This document shows positions 7,115 through 16,136 of a DNA stretch of 64,000 nucleotides, one piece after another. The DNA lies in the NCBI RefSeq assembly GCF_902833085.1, contig NZ_CADFEB010000010.1, positions 124,001-188,000 of the forward strand, given 5' to 3'. The DNA comes from Burkholderia ubonensis. GTDB lineage: Bacteria > Pseudomonadota > Gammaproteobacteria > Burkholderiales > Burkholderiaceae. A model generated the notes under the pieces. The model searched no databases and had not been told where the DNA came from. It saw only the letters and a program-made list of their open reading frames with translations. Every line of letters begins with the position of its first letter. Position 1 is the first letter of the stretch. A program made the position numbers and the translations under genes.

Positions 7115-10100
7115 TTACCGTTCGCCGCTCGCGAGCGGCTCGCGCGCGAACAGCGCGTCCACATCGCGCGCCCGCACGAAGCGCGCCGCATCGTCGCCGT
7201 CGGCAAGCGCGCGGAAATGCGCGTCGCCGCACGCGAGCTTCGCGCGTTCGTGCTCGCGCGGCGCGTCGTCGTCGGCGCTGCGCGGCGTATCGACGACGAA
7301 GTACAGGCGCGCGTCGCCGCCGTCGCCCGCGAGCACCGCCCAGTCGGGGTGATAGCTGCCGAGCGGCGTCTGCACGTCGAACCAGCGCGGCAGCTTCGCG
7401 TAAAGCTGCACGTCGTCGCGCGCCTCGAGCGCGTCGGCGAACGCGCGCTCGGCGTCGGTCTCGCACACCACCGCCTCGTGAATCGACTTGCGCGCGTCCG
7501 TGCGCAGGTTGCGCAGGTAGCCGGTCAGCGCTTCGCTCTCGAACGATTCGAGCGCATGCACGTGCCGCTCGCCGAGCTTGCGGTACGTGATGCCGTCGAC
7601 GAGCGCGAGCCGCTTGCAGCGGTTGATCGCGTCGGCCGCGAGCGCGATGAACTGCTGCGGGTTGAGCCGGAAATCGTCGAGCCGGCCGCTGTCCGCGAGG
7701 ATCGTCGCGAGCGAGCGGCGCGTGAGCTGCGTGCGGTCCTGCAGCTCGGTGAGCAGGTCGGGCAGCAGCAGCGCACCCTCGTCGATCAGCACCGTGCCGG
7801 CGCCCGTCACCTCGATCGCCTCGACGCCGGCCTTGCCGATGTCGATCTCGGCCTTGCGCCACTGCAGCCGCGCGCGCGCCACCTCGGGCGCGTCGCGCAG
7901 CGCGGCCGCGCAATCGCTCACGAGCTTCGCGTTGTCGAACTGCACGCGGTACACGGTGCGATGCTTGATGCGCTCCCACAGCGCGCGGAAGTCGGGGCCG
8001 AGCACCACCGCCTTGCCCGACGGGTCGCGGCGCAGCGCGATCTCGCGGCGCTCGTCCGCGTTGCGCACCGCGAAGCGGCCGGACACCTTGCGCAACGTCG
8101 CGACGATGCCCGGGCGCAGCATCTCGAACGCCGGCGGCAGCACGAGCGCGCTTTGCCGCAGCGCGTCCTTCAGCCGGTCGAGCACCTTGCCCTGCGCGTC
8201 GACGTAGCCGTGCTCGCGCAGGTGCGTCCACAGCACGCCCGACAGCTCGATGCCGAGCGCATGCGCGGGCCCGTCGCCTTCCTGAACCGCGAGCGCCGCG
8301 AACTGGTGCTCCTCGACGATCCCGAAACGGATGCCGGTATCGGCCTCGATTTCCTTCTGCAGGTTCTCCGCGAAGCTCTCGTAGCGCTCGGTCGCGATCA
8401 CGGTGAGCGTGTTCACGCCCGGGTCGCGCACCCGTTCGCCATCCTGATCGACCGCGAGGCGCAGCCCGCGGCCGAGCGTCTGGCGGCGCTCGCGTTCGGT
8501 CTGGATGTCGCGCAGCGTGCAGATCTGGAACACGTTCGGGTTGTCCCAGCCTTCCTTGAGCGCCGAGTGCGAGAAGATGAACTTGAGCGGCGTGTCGAAC
8601 GACAGCAGCGCTTCCTTCTCGCGCATGATGAGCCCGTACGCGCGCTCCGCGTTCTCGCGGCTCGCGGCGCTGCTCTCGCTGGTGTCGGTCCAGCCGCCCT
8701 TGCGGTCGATCGAGAAGTAGCCGTTGTGCGCCGCCTCGACCTCGCGCGCGACGTCGACGCCGTCGAACAGCGCGCGATACGCGGGCACGCGCGCCGCGCG
8801 CGCGTATTCCTCTTCGAAGATCAGCGCGTAGTCGCCCTTCACGGGCATGCCGTTCTCGTCGTAGCGGCGGTAGCGCTCGACCGAATCGACGAAGAACAGC
8901 GACAGCACCTTCACGCCGCGCTCGGCGAGCCGCAGCTCCTTGTCCAGATGCTCGCGGATCGTGCGGCGGATCATCTCGCGCTGCACGGCGAGCGTGTCGA
9001 TGTCGCCGTATGCCTCGCCGAGCGACAGGAACGCCTCGCCCGCCGGATGGCGCAGCTCGATGTATTCCGCGCCCTTCGCCGCATGTACCTCGCCGATCCG
9101 CAGGCCCGCGTACAGCGCGCGCTTGGTCACGCGCTCGAGATCGTCGCCGTCGGTCACGGACGCGATCTGGCGCTTCACGCCGGCCGCCGTCGCGACGTCG
9201 AGCTCGACGCGCGCGGCGATCGCGCCGCGCCGGTTCGACACGCCGACGAGCCGCAGGTACGGCTTGTTGTGCGCATCCTCGACGATCGCCGATGCGATCT
9301 CGATCTGCTTGACGAGCTTGCGCTCGTACGCGTCGACCGCGTCGAGCCGGTACACCATGTGGTGACGGTCGACGTGGGTCGCCGAGTAGCGCAGCGTGCA
9401 CAGCGGGTCCATCGCGGCGAGCGCCTCGCGGCCGCGCCCTTCGAGCCCGCCGTCGACGCTTTGCGGCTCGTCGACGATCACGATCGGCCGGGTCGCGCGG
9501 ATCAGGTCGATCGGCTTCTCGCCGCCGGTCTTCTCGCTGTCCTTGTAGAGGTTGTTGACGTCCTTCTTGTTGATCGCGGCAACCGTCATCACCATGATCT
9601 GGATCGTCGCGCTCGCCGCGAAGTGGCGCACCTGGCCGAGCTTCGCGGAGTCGTACAGGAAGTAGTCGTACGGCATGCCCGCGTACAGGCCGCGGAAGTG
9701 ATCCTCGGTGATCAGCAGCGTCTTGTGCACGCCTTCCTTGATCGCGACCGACGGCACGACGATCACGAACTTCGTGAAGCCGTAGCGGCGGTTCAGCTCG
9801 AAGATCGTGCGCAGGTACACGTAGGTCTTGCCGGTGCCGGTCTCCATCTCGACCGTGAAGTCGCGCGAGGCCGGATCGCCGGACGGCGGCAGCCCGCCGC
9901 GCAGCTGCACGTCGGCGAGGTTGCGCGCGAGCGCGTCGGCGGTGATCGACAGGTGGTTGCCTACACCGCGCTCCGACAGCGCGAAGCCGAGCGCCGTCTG
10001 CGCGCTCGCCGACGTGCCGGGCGCGGCGTTCGCGAGCACGCTGAAGTCGCCGCGGCACGCCTCCTGCCCGCGAAACAGGTCGCAGACGGCGTCGATCGCG

Positions 10101-10141
10101 TCGCGCTGGTAGTCGAGGTCCGCTTCGAAATGCAGCCGCAT
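7115..10141 (-). CDS. res: Type III restriction-modification enzyme, Res (helicase/nuclease) subunit
   Basis: The 1008-residue subunit would translocate or slide on DNA with ATP and cut when two unmethylated sites are found in a complex with Mod. Visible motifs are the Walker A METGTGKT (about 99-106), the DEPQ box typical of type III Res, and LRYSATH as motif III. The C-terminal nuclease region has TPLGSYHPDWAV with D933, but the expected ExK is VDTP (D951-T952-P953), so the catalytic lysine is missing. The ATG overlaps the mod stop (TGATG), showing coupling. The helicase part looks intact; whether it cuts DNA is doubtful. Confidence 0.9.
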   Translation of the reverse strand: MRLHFEADLDYQRDAIDAVCDLFRGQEACRGDFSVLANAAPGTSASAQTALGFALSERGVGNHLSITADALARNLADVQLRGGLPPSGDPASRDFTVEMETGTGKTYVYLRTIFELNRRYGFTKFVIVVPSVAIKEGVHKTLLITEDHFRGLYAGMPYDYFLYDSAKLGQVRHFAASATIQIMVMTVAAINKKDVNNLYKDSEKTGGEKPIDLIRATRPIVIVDEPQSVDGGLEGRGREALAAMDPLCTLRYSATHVDRHHMVYRLDAVDAYERKLVKQIEIASAIVEDAHNKPYLRLVGVSNRRGAIAARVELDVATAAGVKRQIASVTDGDDLERVTKRALYAGLRIGEVHAAKGAEYIELRHPAGEAFLSLGEAYGDIDTLAVQREMIRRTIREHLDKELRLAERGVKVLSLFFVDSVERYRRYDENGMPVKGDYALIFEEEYARAARVPAYRALFDGVDVAREVEAAHNGYFSIDRKGGWTDTSESSAASRENAERAYGLIMREKEALLSFDTPLKFIFSHSALKEGWDNPNVFQICTLRDIQTERERRQTLGRGLRLAVDQDGERVRDPGVNTLTVIATERYESFAENLQKEIEADTGIRFGIVEEHQFAALAVQEGDGPAHALGIELSGVLWTHLREHGYVDAQGKVLDRLKDALRQSALVLPPAFEMLRPGIVATLRKVSGRFAVRNADERREIALRRDPSGKAVVLGPDFRALWERIKHRTVYRVQFDNAKLVSDCAAALRDAPEVARARLQWRKAEIDIGKAGVEAIEVTGAGTVLIDEGALLLPDLLTELQDRTQLTRRSLATILADSGRLDDFRLNPQQFIALAADAINRCKRLALVDGITYRKLGERHVHALESFESEALTGYLRNLRTDARKSIHEAVVCETDAERAFADALEARDDVQLYAKLPRWFDVQTPLGSYHPDWAVLAGDGGDARLYFVVDTPRSADDDAPREHERAKLACGDAHFRALADGDDAARFVRARDVDALFAREPLASGER

Positions 10142-12159
10142 CACAGGCTCCGCACGCGCTTCACGCCGTGCTGCTCGAGCAGCGCGGCGAGATTGAGCTT
10201 CGCGACGTCGTCGACGAAGCCGCTGTCGCGGAACAGGCAGGTGACGTCGCGCGGCGCGCCGTGCGCGTCGAGCAGTGCGACGATGCCGTCGGCGAGCGGC
10301 TCGGCGTCGTCGCGCGACACGCGCGCGTCGAAGCAGGCGAGCACCGACCGGCCGATCAGGTGGACCGTCTTGCCGGCGACCGCGTGGTGCGTGACCGGCG
10401 TGCACAGGTCGAGGCCGAGCTTCAGCGTCAGCTCGGCGAGCAGGTCGTCGTCGCTGCGGCCGGTCTTCACGTGCTCGACCGACGCGAACAGCGCATGGTC
10501 GAAATCGTCGCGGCGCGGGTCCCACTCGATCACGTTGGTCGTGTCGAGCCGGTACACGCGGAAGCCGAGGTCGCCATAGCTTTCCGGATAGTCGCGCGCG
10601 ACCTGCTGCGCGGCGCGGCGCAGGCGCTCCTTGGTCAGCTCGGCGAGCGTCGCGGGCTTCTTCAGCTTCGCGCAGAATTCGGCCGCGGCGTGCTGCGCCT
10701 TGTCACGGCCGTCGAGCGGCTCGGGCAGCTGCACGAGCACGTAGCGGCGCGCACCGCCGTCGGTCGCGTTGAGCTGCATCACCGCGTGGCCGGTCGAGCC
10801 GGAGCCCGCGAAGCAGTCGACGACGATGTCGTCGCCGCGCGTGCACCAGCCGATCACCGCCGCCGCGAAATCGACCGGCTTCGGCTGCTCGAACGGCACG
10901 CCGAGCGCCTTCAGCAGCGCGTCGTCCGAGCCGCCGAACGGCAGCACCGACGGCACGTTCTCGTACATGTTCTCGTCGAGGTAGTAGATCCGCTGCGGCT
11001 GCGTGGTCTCGTCCGCGCCGAACTCGATCAGCCCGCGCTCGAGCAGCGCCTGCATCGTCGCGGGCGGATTGCGCCAGCCGCGCTCCGGCATCGCGCACGG
11101 CTTGCCCGTGACCGGGTGCACGAGCGGCACGAAGTATTCGTCCGGGGCCTTCTTCTTGTTCGGCCACGCCATCGACACGAGGCGGTACACGCGGCCGTCC
11201 TCCGACAGCCGGTCGTACATCACCTCGCCGCCGGACAGGTTGGTCTGCGCCTTGACCCACGCGCGATACGCCTGCGCGGCGTCCGCGTGGGTGCCGCTGC
11301 GGCGCACCAGGTCGTACGCCGCGTCGAGCATGCGCTGCGCGTTGCGCTTCGGGCGCTTGAGCGGCGTCGCGTCGTGCAGCGCCTCCGCGTTGCGCGCGAA
11401 CAGCACGAGCGATTCGTGCTGGTACGCGACGCCGCGCGCGTCGCCCTTCGGGTTGCGCTTGTCCCACACGGCCACGCCGAGCTCGTTCTCCTCGCCGAAG
11501 ATCTCGCGCAGCATCAGCACGAGCGCATGCACCTCGTGCTCGTCGATGTGCACGGCGATCAGCCCGGCGTCGGACAGCAGCGCGTGCGCGAGCTTCAGGC
11601 GCGGGTACATCATGTTCAGCCAGTCGGTATGGAACCGGCCGTTCGCCTCGGTGTTGGTGCTGCGCTTCACGCCGCCGTCGGTCTGGCCCGTGACCGCGAG
11701 ATAGTGGCGCAGGCTGTCGCTGAAGTCGTCCGGGTACACGAAATCGCTGCCGGTGTTGTACGGCGGATCGATGTAGACCAGCTTCACCTTGCCCGCGTAG
11801 CTCTTGTGCAGCAGCTTCATCACGTCGAGGTTGTCGCCCTCGATCACGAGGTGGCGGGTGTCGTCCCACGCGACGCTGTCGGCCGGGCAGGGCCGCAGCG
11901 TGCCGGTCGACGGCGTGAGCGCCGCCTGCCGCGCGCGGCGCTTGCCGTGCCAGTGGAAGCCGTATCGTTCGTCGGCGTCGCCGACCGTGCGATCGCCGAC
12001 CAGCGCCTTCAGCGCGTCGACGTCGACCGAGGCGCCGCCGGGGCCTTCGGTCACGAGTTCGGGGAACAGCGCCTTCAGGCGCGCGACGTTGTCGGCGGTG
12101 AAATCCGTCGACTTCGCCTGCGGGCTCGCCGCATCGAGTTTGTGCATCGTCATTTTCAT
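10141..12159 (-). CDS. mod: Type III restriction-modification DNA adenine methyltransferase, Mod subunit
   Basis: Mod recognises the target site and transfers a methyl group to adenine N6. The 672-residue protein has the catalytic motif DPPYNTGSDF (131-140). The SAM-binding FxGxG motif comes much later (DCFAGSGSTGHA, in the second half), the order of beta-class methyltransferases. The middle region is the likely target-recognition domain. Three in-frame ATGs sit within 15 bases (12159, 12153, 12144); AGGA immediately precedes the first, so 12153 has the better spacing. No simple-sequence repeat of the kind that drives phase-variable mod genes is seen at the 5' end. It is the first gene of a mod-res operon. 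Confidence 0.92.
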   Translation of the reverse strand: MKMTMHKLDAASPQAKSTDFTADNVARLKALFPELVTEGPGGASVDVDALKALVGDRTVGDADERYGFHWHGKRRARQAALTPSTGTLRPCPADSVAWDDTRHLVIEGDNLDVMKLLHKSYAGKVKLVYIDPPYNTGSDFVYPDDFSDSLRHYLAVTGQTDGGVKRSTNTEANGRFHTDWLNMMYPRLKLAHALLSDAGLIAVHIDEHEVHALVLMLREIFGEENELGVAVWDKRNPKGDARGVAYQHESLVLFARNAEALHDATPLKRPKRNAQRMLDAAYDLVRRSGTHADAAQAYRAWVKAQTNLSGGEVMYDRLSEDGRVYRLVSMAWPNKKKAPDEYFVPLVHPVTGKPCAMPERGWRNPPATMQALLERGLIEFGADETTQPQRIYYLDENMYENVPSVLPFGGSDDALLKALGVPFEQPKPVDFAAAVIGWCTRGDDIVVDCFAGSGSTGHAVMQLNATDGGARRYVLVQLPEPLDGRDKAQHAAAEFCAKLKKPATLAELTKERLRRAAQQVARDYPESYGDLGFRVYRLDTTNVIEWDPRRDDFDHALFASVEHVKTGRSDDDLLAELTLKLGLDLCTPVTHHAVAGKTVHLIGRSVLACFDARVSRDDAEPLADGIVALLDAHGAPRDVTCLFRDSGFVDDVAKLNLAALLEQHGVKRVRSL

Positions 12160-12388
12160 CCTGGGCCCGGCCGCGCCGCGCCCGGACGTCGGGCGCTGTC
12201 GCGATGCCGGCGGCCGGGAGAGGGGCCGCCGCGGGCGAACCCGAAACGCTAGCGAGTCGGTCGGCGCAGGTCAAGCGCCGTCGTGCGCCGCAAACCGCTC
12301 CGACGAGCGGGATCGCCCGCCGGGCGGGCGCGGCGGGGCATCGGCCGCGTTGTCGCGGCGTGCGGCGGACAGGCCGGAACGGGGGACG

Positions 12389-12429
12389 AAAAAAAGGGGC
12401 ACGGACGGCGCGGTGCGCCGGCGTGCCCC
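12389..12429 (-). terminator. Rho-independent terminator of the porin gene
   Basis: On the minus strand an 8-bp stem (GGGGCACG / CGTGCCCC, with a further GC-rich inner helix) is followed by seven T residues. It starts about 68 bases after the porin stop codon. Confidence 0.85.
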
Positions 12430-12496
12430 GAGGGAGCATTCGTGAATGACGGTCCCGGGCAGGGCGCGACGCGCCCCGCACGGGGTCGGAAGAGGG

Positions 12497-13624
12497 TCAG
12501 AAGCGGGTGCGGATGCCGGTCGTCAGCTCGAGCTGGTTGTTCGAGCCGAACGTCGACGACACCTTGTAGCCGCCGTGCAGCTTCATGTAGTCGCCCGCCA
12601 GATAGACTTCGGTGCGCTTGCTCAGGTGGTAGAAGATCGAGCCGTAGATCGTCTCCTTGAAGCCGCTGCCGACGCCGTTGGTCAGGCTGAACGCGCCGAG
12701 GTTCGCGTTCGGCGTGAAGCCGTCCGCGTTGTACGCGGCGTTCTTGGTGCGCATCTGCTGGTAGCCGAGCTCGTAGTCGAGCGGGCCTTGCGGTGCGATC
12801 TTCATCGACACGGTCCACGCGTCGTCATGGCGCTGGCCGAGCGAGCCCTGGTCGCCGTTGTAGCGGAAGTAGCCGGCATTCACGCGCACGATGCTGAACG
12901 TGTAGTTGCCGCCGGCCGAGAACGTCTGGTTGCGGAAGCCGCCGTTGTTCACGTGGCTGTAGAACCCGGACACGTTGAACGGCCCGCCGTTGTAGCCGAG
13001 CGCGACCTGGTACGCGGAGCCGGTCGCGAAGGCCGTCGAGTTGCTGAACTGGTAGCCGGCGCTGGCGAAGATGCCGTTGCTGAACAGCTTCTTCCACGCG
13101 AGGCCGTTGTTGTAGCGCGTGCCGGTCGGGCCGGCCGCGTAGAAGATCATCTGCTTGAAGTTGTTCGAGTTGGTCCAGCCGCCTTCCTCCGTGGTCAACT
13201 GCGCGGTGCCGTACGGGTCGCCGTAGATCGCCGCCGCGTCGCGCGCGATCGTGTTCTGGAAGCCGGCCGTCAGCTTGCCGAAGCGGTCGTCCTGGATGCC
13301 GACCCACGCGTCGCGGTCGAAGATCTGGCCGGAGTCTTCCATCTGGCCATTCGCGACCACGAATTCGCTTTCGAGGCGGAAGATCACCTTGGTGCCGCCG
13401 CCGATGTCCTCGGCGCCGCGCAGGCCCCAGCGGCTGCCGCTGAACCACGGCTCGCCGTCGTTGCCCATGCCGATCACGTGCTTGCCGTTCGCGTCGGCGT
13501 GCGTGCGGTAGGTCGGGAAGCTCAGGTCCATCAGGCCATAGAGCTGCACGCTCGATTGCGCATGAGCCTGCGTCGCGGCGCACAGCCCCGCCGCGATGGA
13601 AAGGGCCAGGTATTTTCGTTTCAA
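12497..13624 (-). CDS. Outer-membrane porin, Gram-negative general porin family
   Basis: A 375-residue trimeric-type beta-barrel porin. It has a signal peptide (KYLALSIAAGLCAATQAHA, cleaved before QSSVQLYGLMD), the betaproteobacterial porin opening SVQLYGLMD, the constriction-loop region GSRWGLRGAEDIGGGTKVIFRLE, and a C-terminal aromatic residue (TTGIRTRF) needed for barrel assembly. Translation starts at TTG 13624, with a strong GGAGGAG site 6 bases upstream; no ATG lies nearby. It lies downstream of a TctE/TctD-like two-component system and an ABC uptake operon on the same strand, so it may admit that system's substrate. It has its own terminator. Confidence 0.9.
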   Translation of the reverse strand: MKRKYLALSIAAGLCAATQAHAQSSVQLYGLMDLSFPTYRTHADANGKHVIGMGNDGEPWFSGSRWGLRGAEDIGGGTKVIFRLESEFVVANGQMEDSGQIFDRDAWVGIQDDRFGKLTAGFQNTIARDAAAIYGDPYGTAQLTTEEGGWTNSNNFKQMIFYAAGPTGTRYNNGLAWKKLFSNGIFASAGYQFSNSTAFATGSAYQVALGYNGGPFNVSGFYSHVNNGGFRNQTFSAGGNYTFSIVRVNAGYFRYNGDQGSLGQRHDDAWTVSMKIAPQGPLDYELGYQQMRTKNAAYNADGFTPNANLGAFSLTNGVGSGFKETIYGSIFYHLSKRTEVYLAGDYMKLHGGYKVSSTFGSNNQLELTTGIRTRF

Positions 13625-13990
13625 GATCGTCTCCTCCGAGCTGCCGCATTGAAATTCGGTTGTTGGCAGTACCTAATGGTTGCCGTCTCCTGCCGGCCTT
13701 AGCGAGAGGACCGACGCCTAGCATCGTAGGTCCGGCAACCCTTCGCGCCGCTTTCGCGAGCGTGTGGATCGGATCAGTGAAAACACCGAACGACAGCGGT
13801 ACACCGGAGTCCTGAATGGCGCCGAGGCCCGCGGGACGGGGCGGAGCGGGATCGTGGCGCCGCGCAGGCAATCCCGGCAGGTGTGCGTGAATACAACAGT
13901 GAGCGGGCCGCGATCGACCGTATTGACCCGCGATCCGCGGGCGTGCGCCAGCGCTGCCGCGCCGGCGGCAGGCCGTGGGGGCACGCGGCG
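13625..13990. other. Promoter region of the porin gene
   Basis: Non-coding stretch of 366 bases between the response regulator stop and the porin start. It should contain the porin promoter and perhaps a binding site for the neighbouring response regulator. I could not pick out a convincing direct repeat or -10/-35 pair. Confidence 0.5.
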
Positions 13991-14668
13991 TCAGCCTTGC
14001 GCGGTCTTCGCGCGCAGGATGTAGCCGAGCCCGCGCAGCGTGATGATCTCCGCCGTGCTGAGCGCGAGGTGCTTGCGCAGCCGGTGGATGTAGATGTCGA
14101 TCGCGTCCGCGCTCGGCTCGTCGTCGAGCGCGAACACGCTGTCCATCAGCCGCGCCTTCGACACGGTCTTGTTCTGCTGCAGCATCAGCGTCTCGAGGAT
14201 CGCGTGCTCGCGGCGGCGCAGGGTCAGCGGCACGTCGTTGCAGCGGAACTCGCGCGTGCCGAACGCGTAGACGAGATCGCCGCACACGAGCTGGGTCGCA
14301 CCGACGCCCGCCTGGCGGCGGATCAGCGCGCGGATGCGCGCAACCAGCTCGCGCGACTCGAACGGCTTGACGACGTAGTCGTCGGCGCCCGCGCCGAAGC
14401 AGTCGACCTTGTCGTCGACCGAGCCGTGCGCGGTCAGCATCAGCACCGGCACGTTGTCGTTGCGGCGCCGCAGGCGGCCGAGCACTTCCTTGCCGCTGAT
14501 GCCCGGCAGCCGCATGTCGAGCAGCACCGCGTCGTAGCGCTCGGTCTTCAGCACCGCGTCCGCGCGTTCGCCGTCGCCGACGCTGTCGACCGCGAAATCC
14601 TCGCCGCGCAGCAGGTTCACGATCCAGTGCGCGAGCTCGGCGTTGTCTTCGACCAGCAGGAGTTTCAT
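13991..14668 (-). CDS. OmpR-family response regulator, TctD-like
   Basis: A 225-residue DNA-binding regulator. The receiver domain has the acidic pair E7/D8, the phospho-acceptor D51 (LLDMRLPG), T79 and K101 (VVKPF). A C-terminal winged helix follows (about 127-222), with the typical RRREHAILETLM, IDIYIHRLRKHL and TLRGLGYIL segments. It is paired with the sensor kinase whose stop lies 12 bases upstream. TctD-type regulators control carboxylate uptake genes and porins; with a porin directly downstream and an ABC transporter upstream, control of one or both is a reasonable inference. Confidence 0.9.
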   Translation of the reverse strand: MKLLLVEDNAELAHWIVNLLRGEDFAVDSVGDGERADAVLKTERYDAVLLDMRLPGISGKEVLGRLRRRNDNVPVLMLTAHGSVDDKVDCFGAGADDYVVKPFESRELVARIRALIRRQAGVGATQLVCGDLVYAFGTREFRCNDVPLTLRRREHAILETLMLQQNKTVSKARLMDSVFALDDEPSADAIDIYIHRLRKHLALSTAEIITLRGLGYILRAKTAQG

Positions 14669-14680
14669 CAGACGTTCTCT

Positions 14681-16048
14681 TCAAACATACGCAGGCAGCC
14701 GCACCGTCACGACGACCCCGCGGTTGCCGGGCCCCGGCGCGAGCGACGCCATCCCGCCGTGCGCCTGCGCGATCTCGCGCACGATCGCGAGTCCGAGCCC
14801 CGATCCTTCAGTATCGCTCGATACGCGGTAGAAGCGCTTGAACACGTGCGGGCGCGCCTCCGCCGGAATGCCGGGGCCGTCGTCGATCACGTCGAGCACG
14901 ACCGTGTCGCCGTCGCGGCGCGCGGCGACCGTCACGCAGCCGCCCGGCTGCGTATAGCGCACCGCGTTGTCGACGAGGTTCATCACGAGCGCGGTCAGCA
15001 GGCTGTCGCTGCCCGTCACGTCGAGACGTTCGCCAAGGTCCGCGCCGAGGTCGATATTGCGCCGCTGAGCGAGCACGATCGTTTCCTCGAACACGCTCGA
15101 TACGACCGCCGCCAGGTCGACGCGATGCGTGAGCAGCGTCGACGGCGTCGCCTCCGCGTGCGCGAGCAGCAGCAGCTTGTCGGTCACGTCCGCCATCTTG
15201 CGGCTGCTGCGCTGCATGCTGTCGAGCATTGCGCTCAGCTCCGGATCGTCGCGCTCGCGCTGCTGCGCGTACTGGATCTGCGTGTCGAGCACCGCGATCG
15301 GCGTGCGCAGCTGGTGCGCGGCGTCGGCGATGAAGCGCCGCTGCGTCGCCGCATGCGTGTTCAGCCGCGCGATGCACTGGTTGATCGCGTCGACGATCGG
15401 CCGCAGCTCGTGCTGCAGCCGCTCCGGGCGGATCGGCTCCAGCTCCATCGGCCCGCGGTCCGCGACGTCGTCCTTCAGCTTCATCAGCGGCCGCAGCTCG
15501 AAGGTGAGGCCGAGATACACGAGCACGACCGCGAGCAGCAGCATCAGCGACAGCCGCGCGAGCTGCGGCCGCCAGATCGTGTCGAGCATCGCGCCGCGCG
15601 AGCGCGGCGTCTTCGCGACGGCCACCGTCACCGTCTCGACCTGGCCTTCGTTGTACAGCTGGCGGTCGTACGCGACCGCGCGCAGCCCGATGCCGTCGAG
15701 CGCCGTGTCGTAGAGCGTCGGCTCCGCGCCGTGCCGCGCGGGCACCTCGAGCTCGGGATTGCCCGCGAGCAGCCGGCCGTGGCCGTCGATCACCTTGTAG
15801 AACACCGAGTCGCGCGACGGCGATTCGAAAATCTCCAGTGCGGCCGGCGGCACGTCGGCCGCGAGATAGCCGTTGCGCCACTCGACGTCCTCGCCGATCG
15901 TGCGCGCGGACGCGACGAGCGCGCTGTCCTGCACGAGGTCGGCGGTGCGGCGCGCGGTGTCGTACGACATCGCGCCCGCGATCAGCACGAACGCCGCGAG
16001 CGGCAGCAGCAGCCACCAGAGCAGCCGACCGCGCAGGCTGTGCGTCAT
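14681..16048 (-). CDS. Sensor histidine kinase, TctE-like
   Basis: A 455-residue inner-membrane kinase partner of the following response regulator. TM1 is at about 8-28, followed by a periplasmic sensor domain of about 130 residues (the TctE N-terminal type) and TM2 at about 165-182. The phospho-acceptor is H245 in ADAAHQLRTP, and the ATPase motifs are NLVDNAVRY, DDGPGIP and GSGLGLAIV. The ATG at 16048 is chosen over one 72 bases upstream because AAGGAG lies 9 bases before it and the signal-like TM1 then starts directly. It lies 88 bases after the ABC permease and may be part of that operon. Confidence 0.9.
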   Translation of the reverse strand: MTHSLRGRLLWWLLLPLAAFVLIAGAMSYDTARRTADLVQDSALVASARTIGEDVEWRNGYLAADVPPAALEIFESPSRDSVFYKVIDGHGRLLAGNPELEVPARHGAEPTLYDTALDGIGLRAVAYDRQLYNEGQVETVTVAVAKTPRSRGAMLDTIWRPQLARLSLMLLLAVVLVYLGLTFELRPLMKLKDDVADRGPMELEPIRPERLQHELRPIVDAINQCIARLNTHAATQRRFIADAAHQLRTPIAVLDTQIQYAQQRERDDPELSAMLDSMQRSSRKMADVTDKLLLLAHAEATPSTLLTHRVDLAAVVSSVFEETIVLAQRRNIDLGADLGERLDVTGSDSLLTALVMNLVDNAVRYTQPGGCVTVAARRDGDTVVLDVIDDGPGIPAEARPHVFKRFYRVSSDTEGSGLGLAIVREIAQAHGGMASLAPGPGNRGVVVTVRLPAYV

Positions 16049-16136
16049 CCGTTCCCGCTCCTTCTTCTCAATGCCGAACCGCGCCGGGGCCGGCAGGGCC
16101 TCAGGCGCGGTCGGGTCCATCCTTGTCTTGCGGCGT

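Noticed and set aside
7028..10579. Very long open frame on the plus strand opposite the mod-res operon
   Set aside because: It is the antisense shadow of high-GC coding DNA: Arg/Ala/Leu/Val-rich, with no domain, no ribosome binding site, and fully overlapping two well-supported genes.
10141..12200. Phase-variable simple repeats in mod
   Set aside because: I looked for tandem tetra- or pentanucleotides near the start and in the coding region and saw none, so there is no sequence support for a phasevarion.
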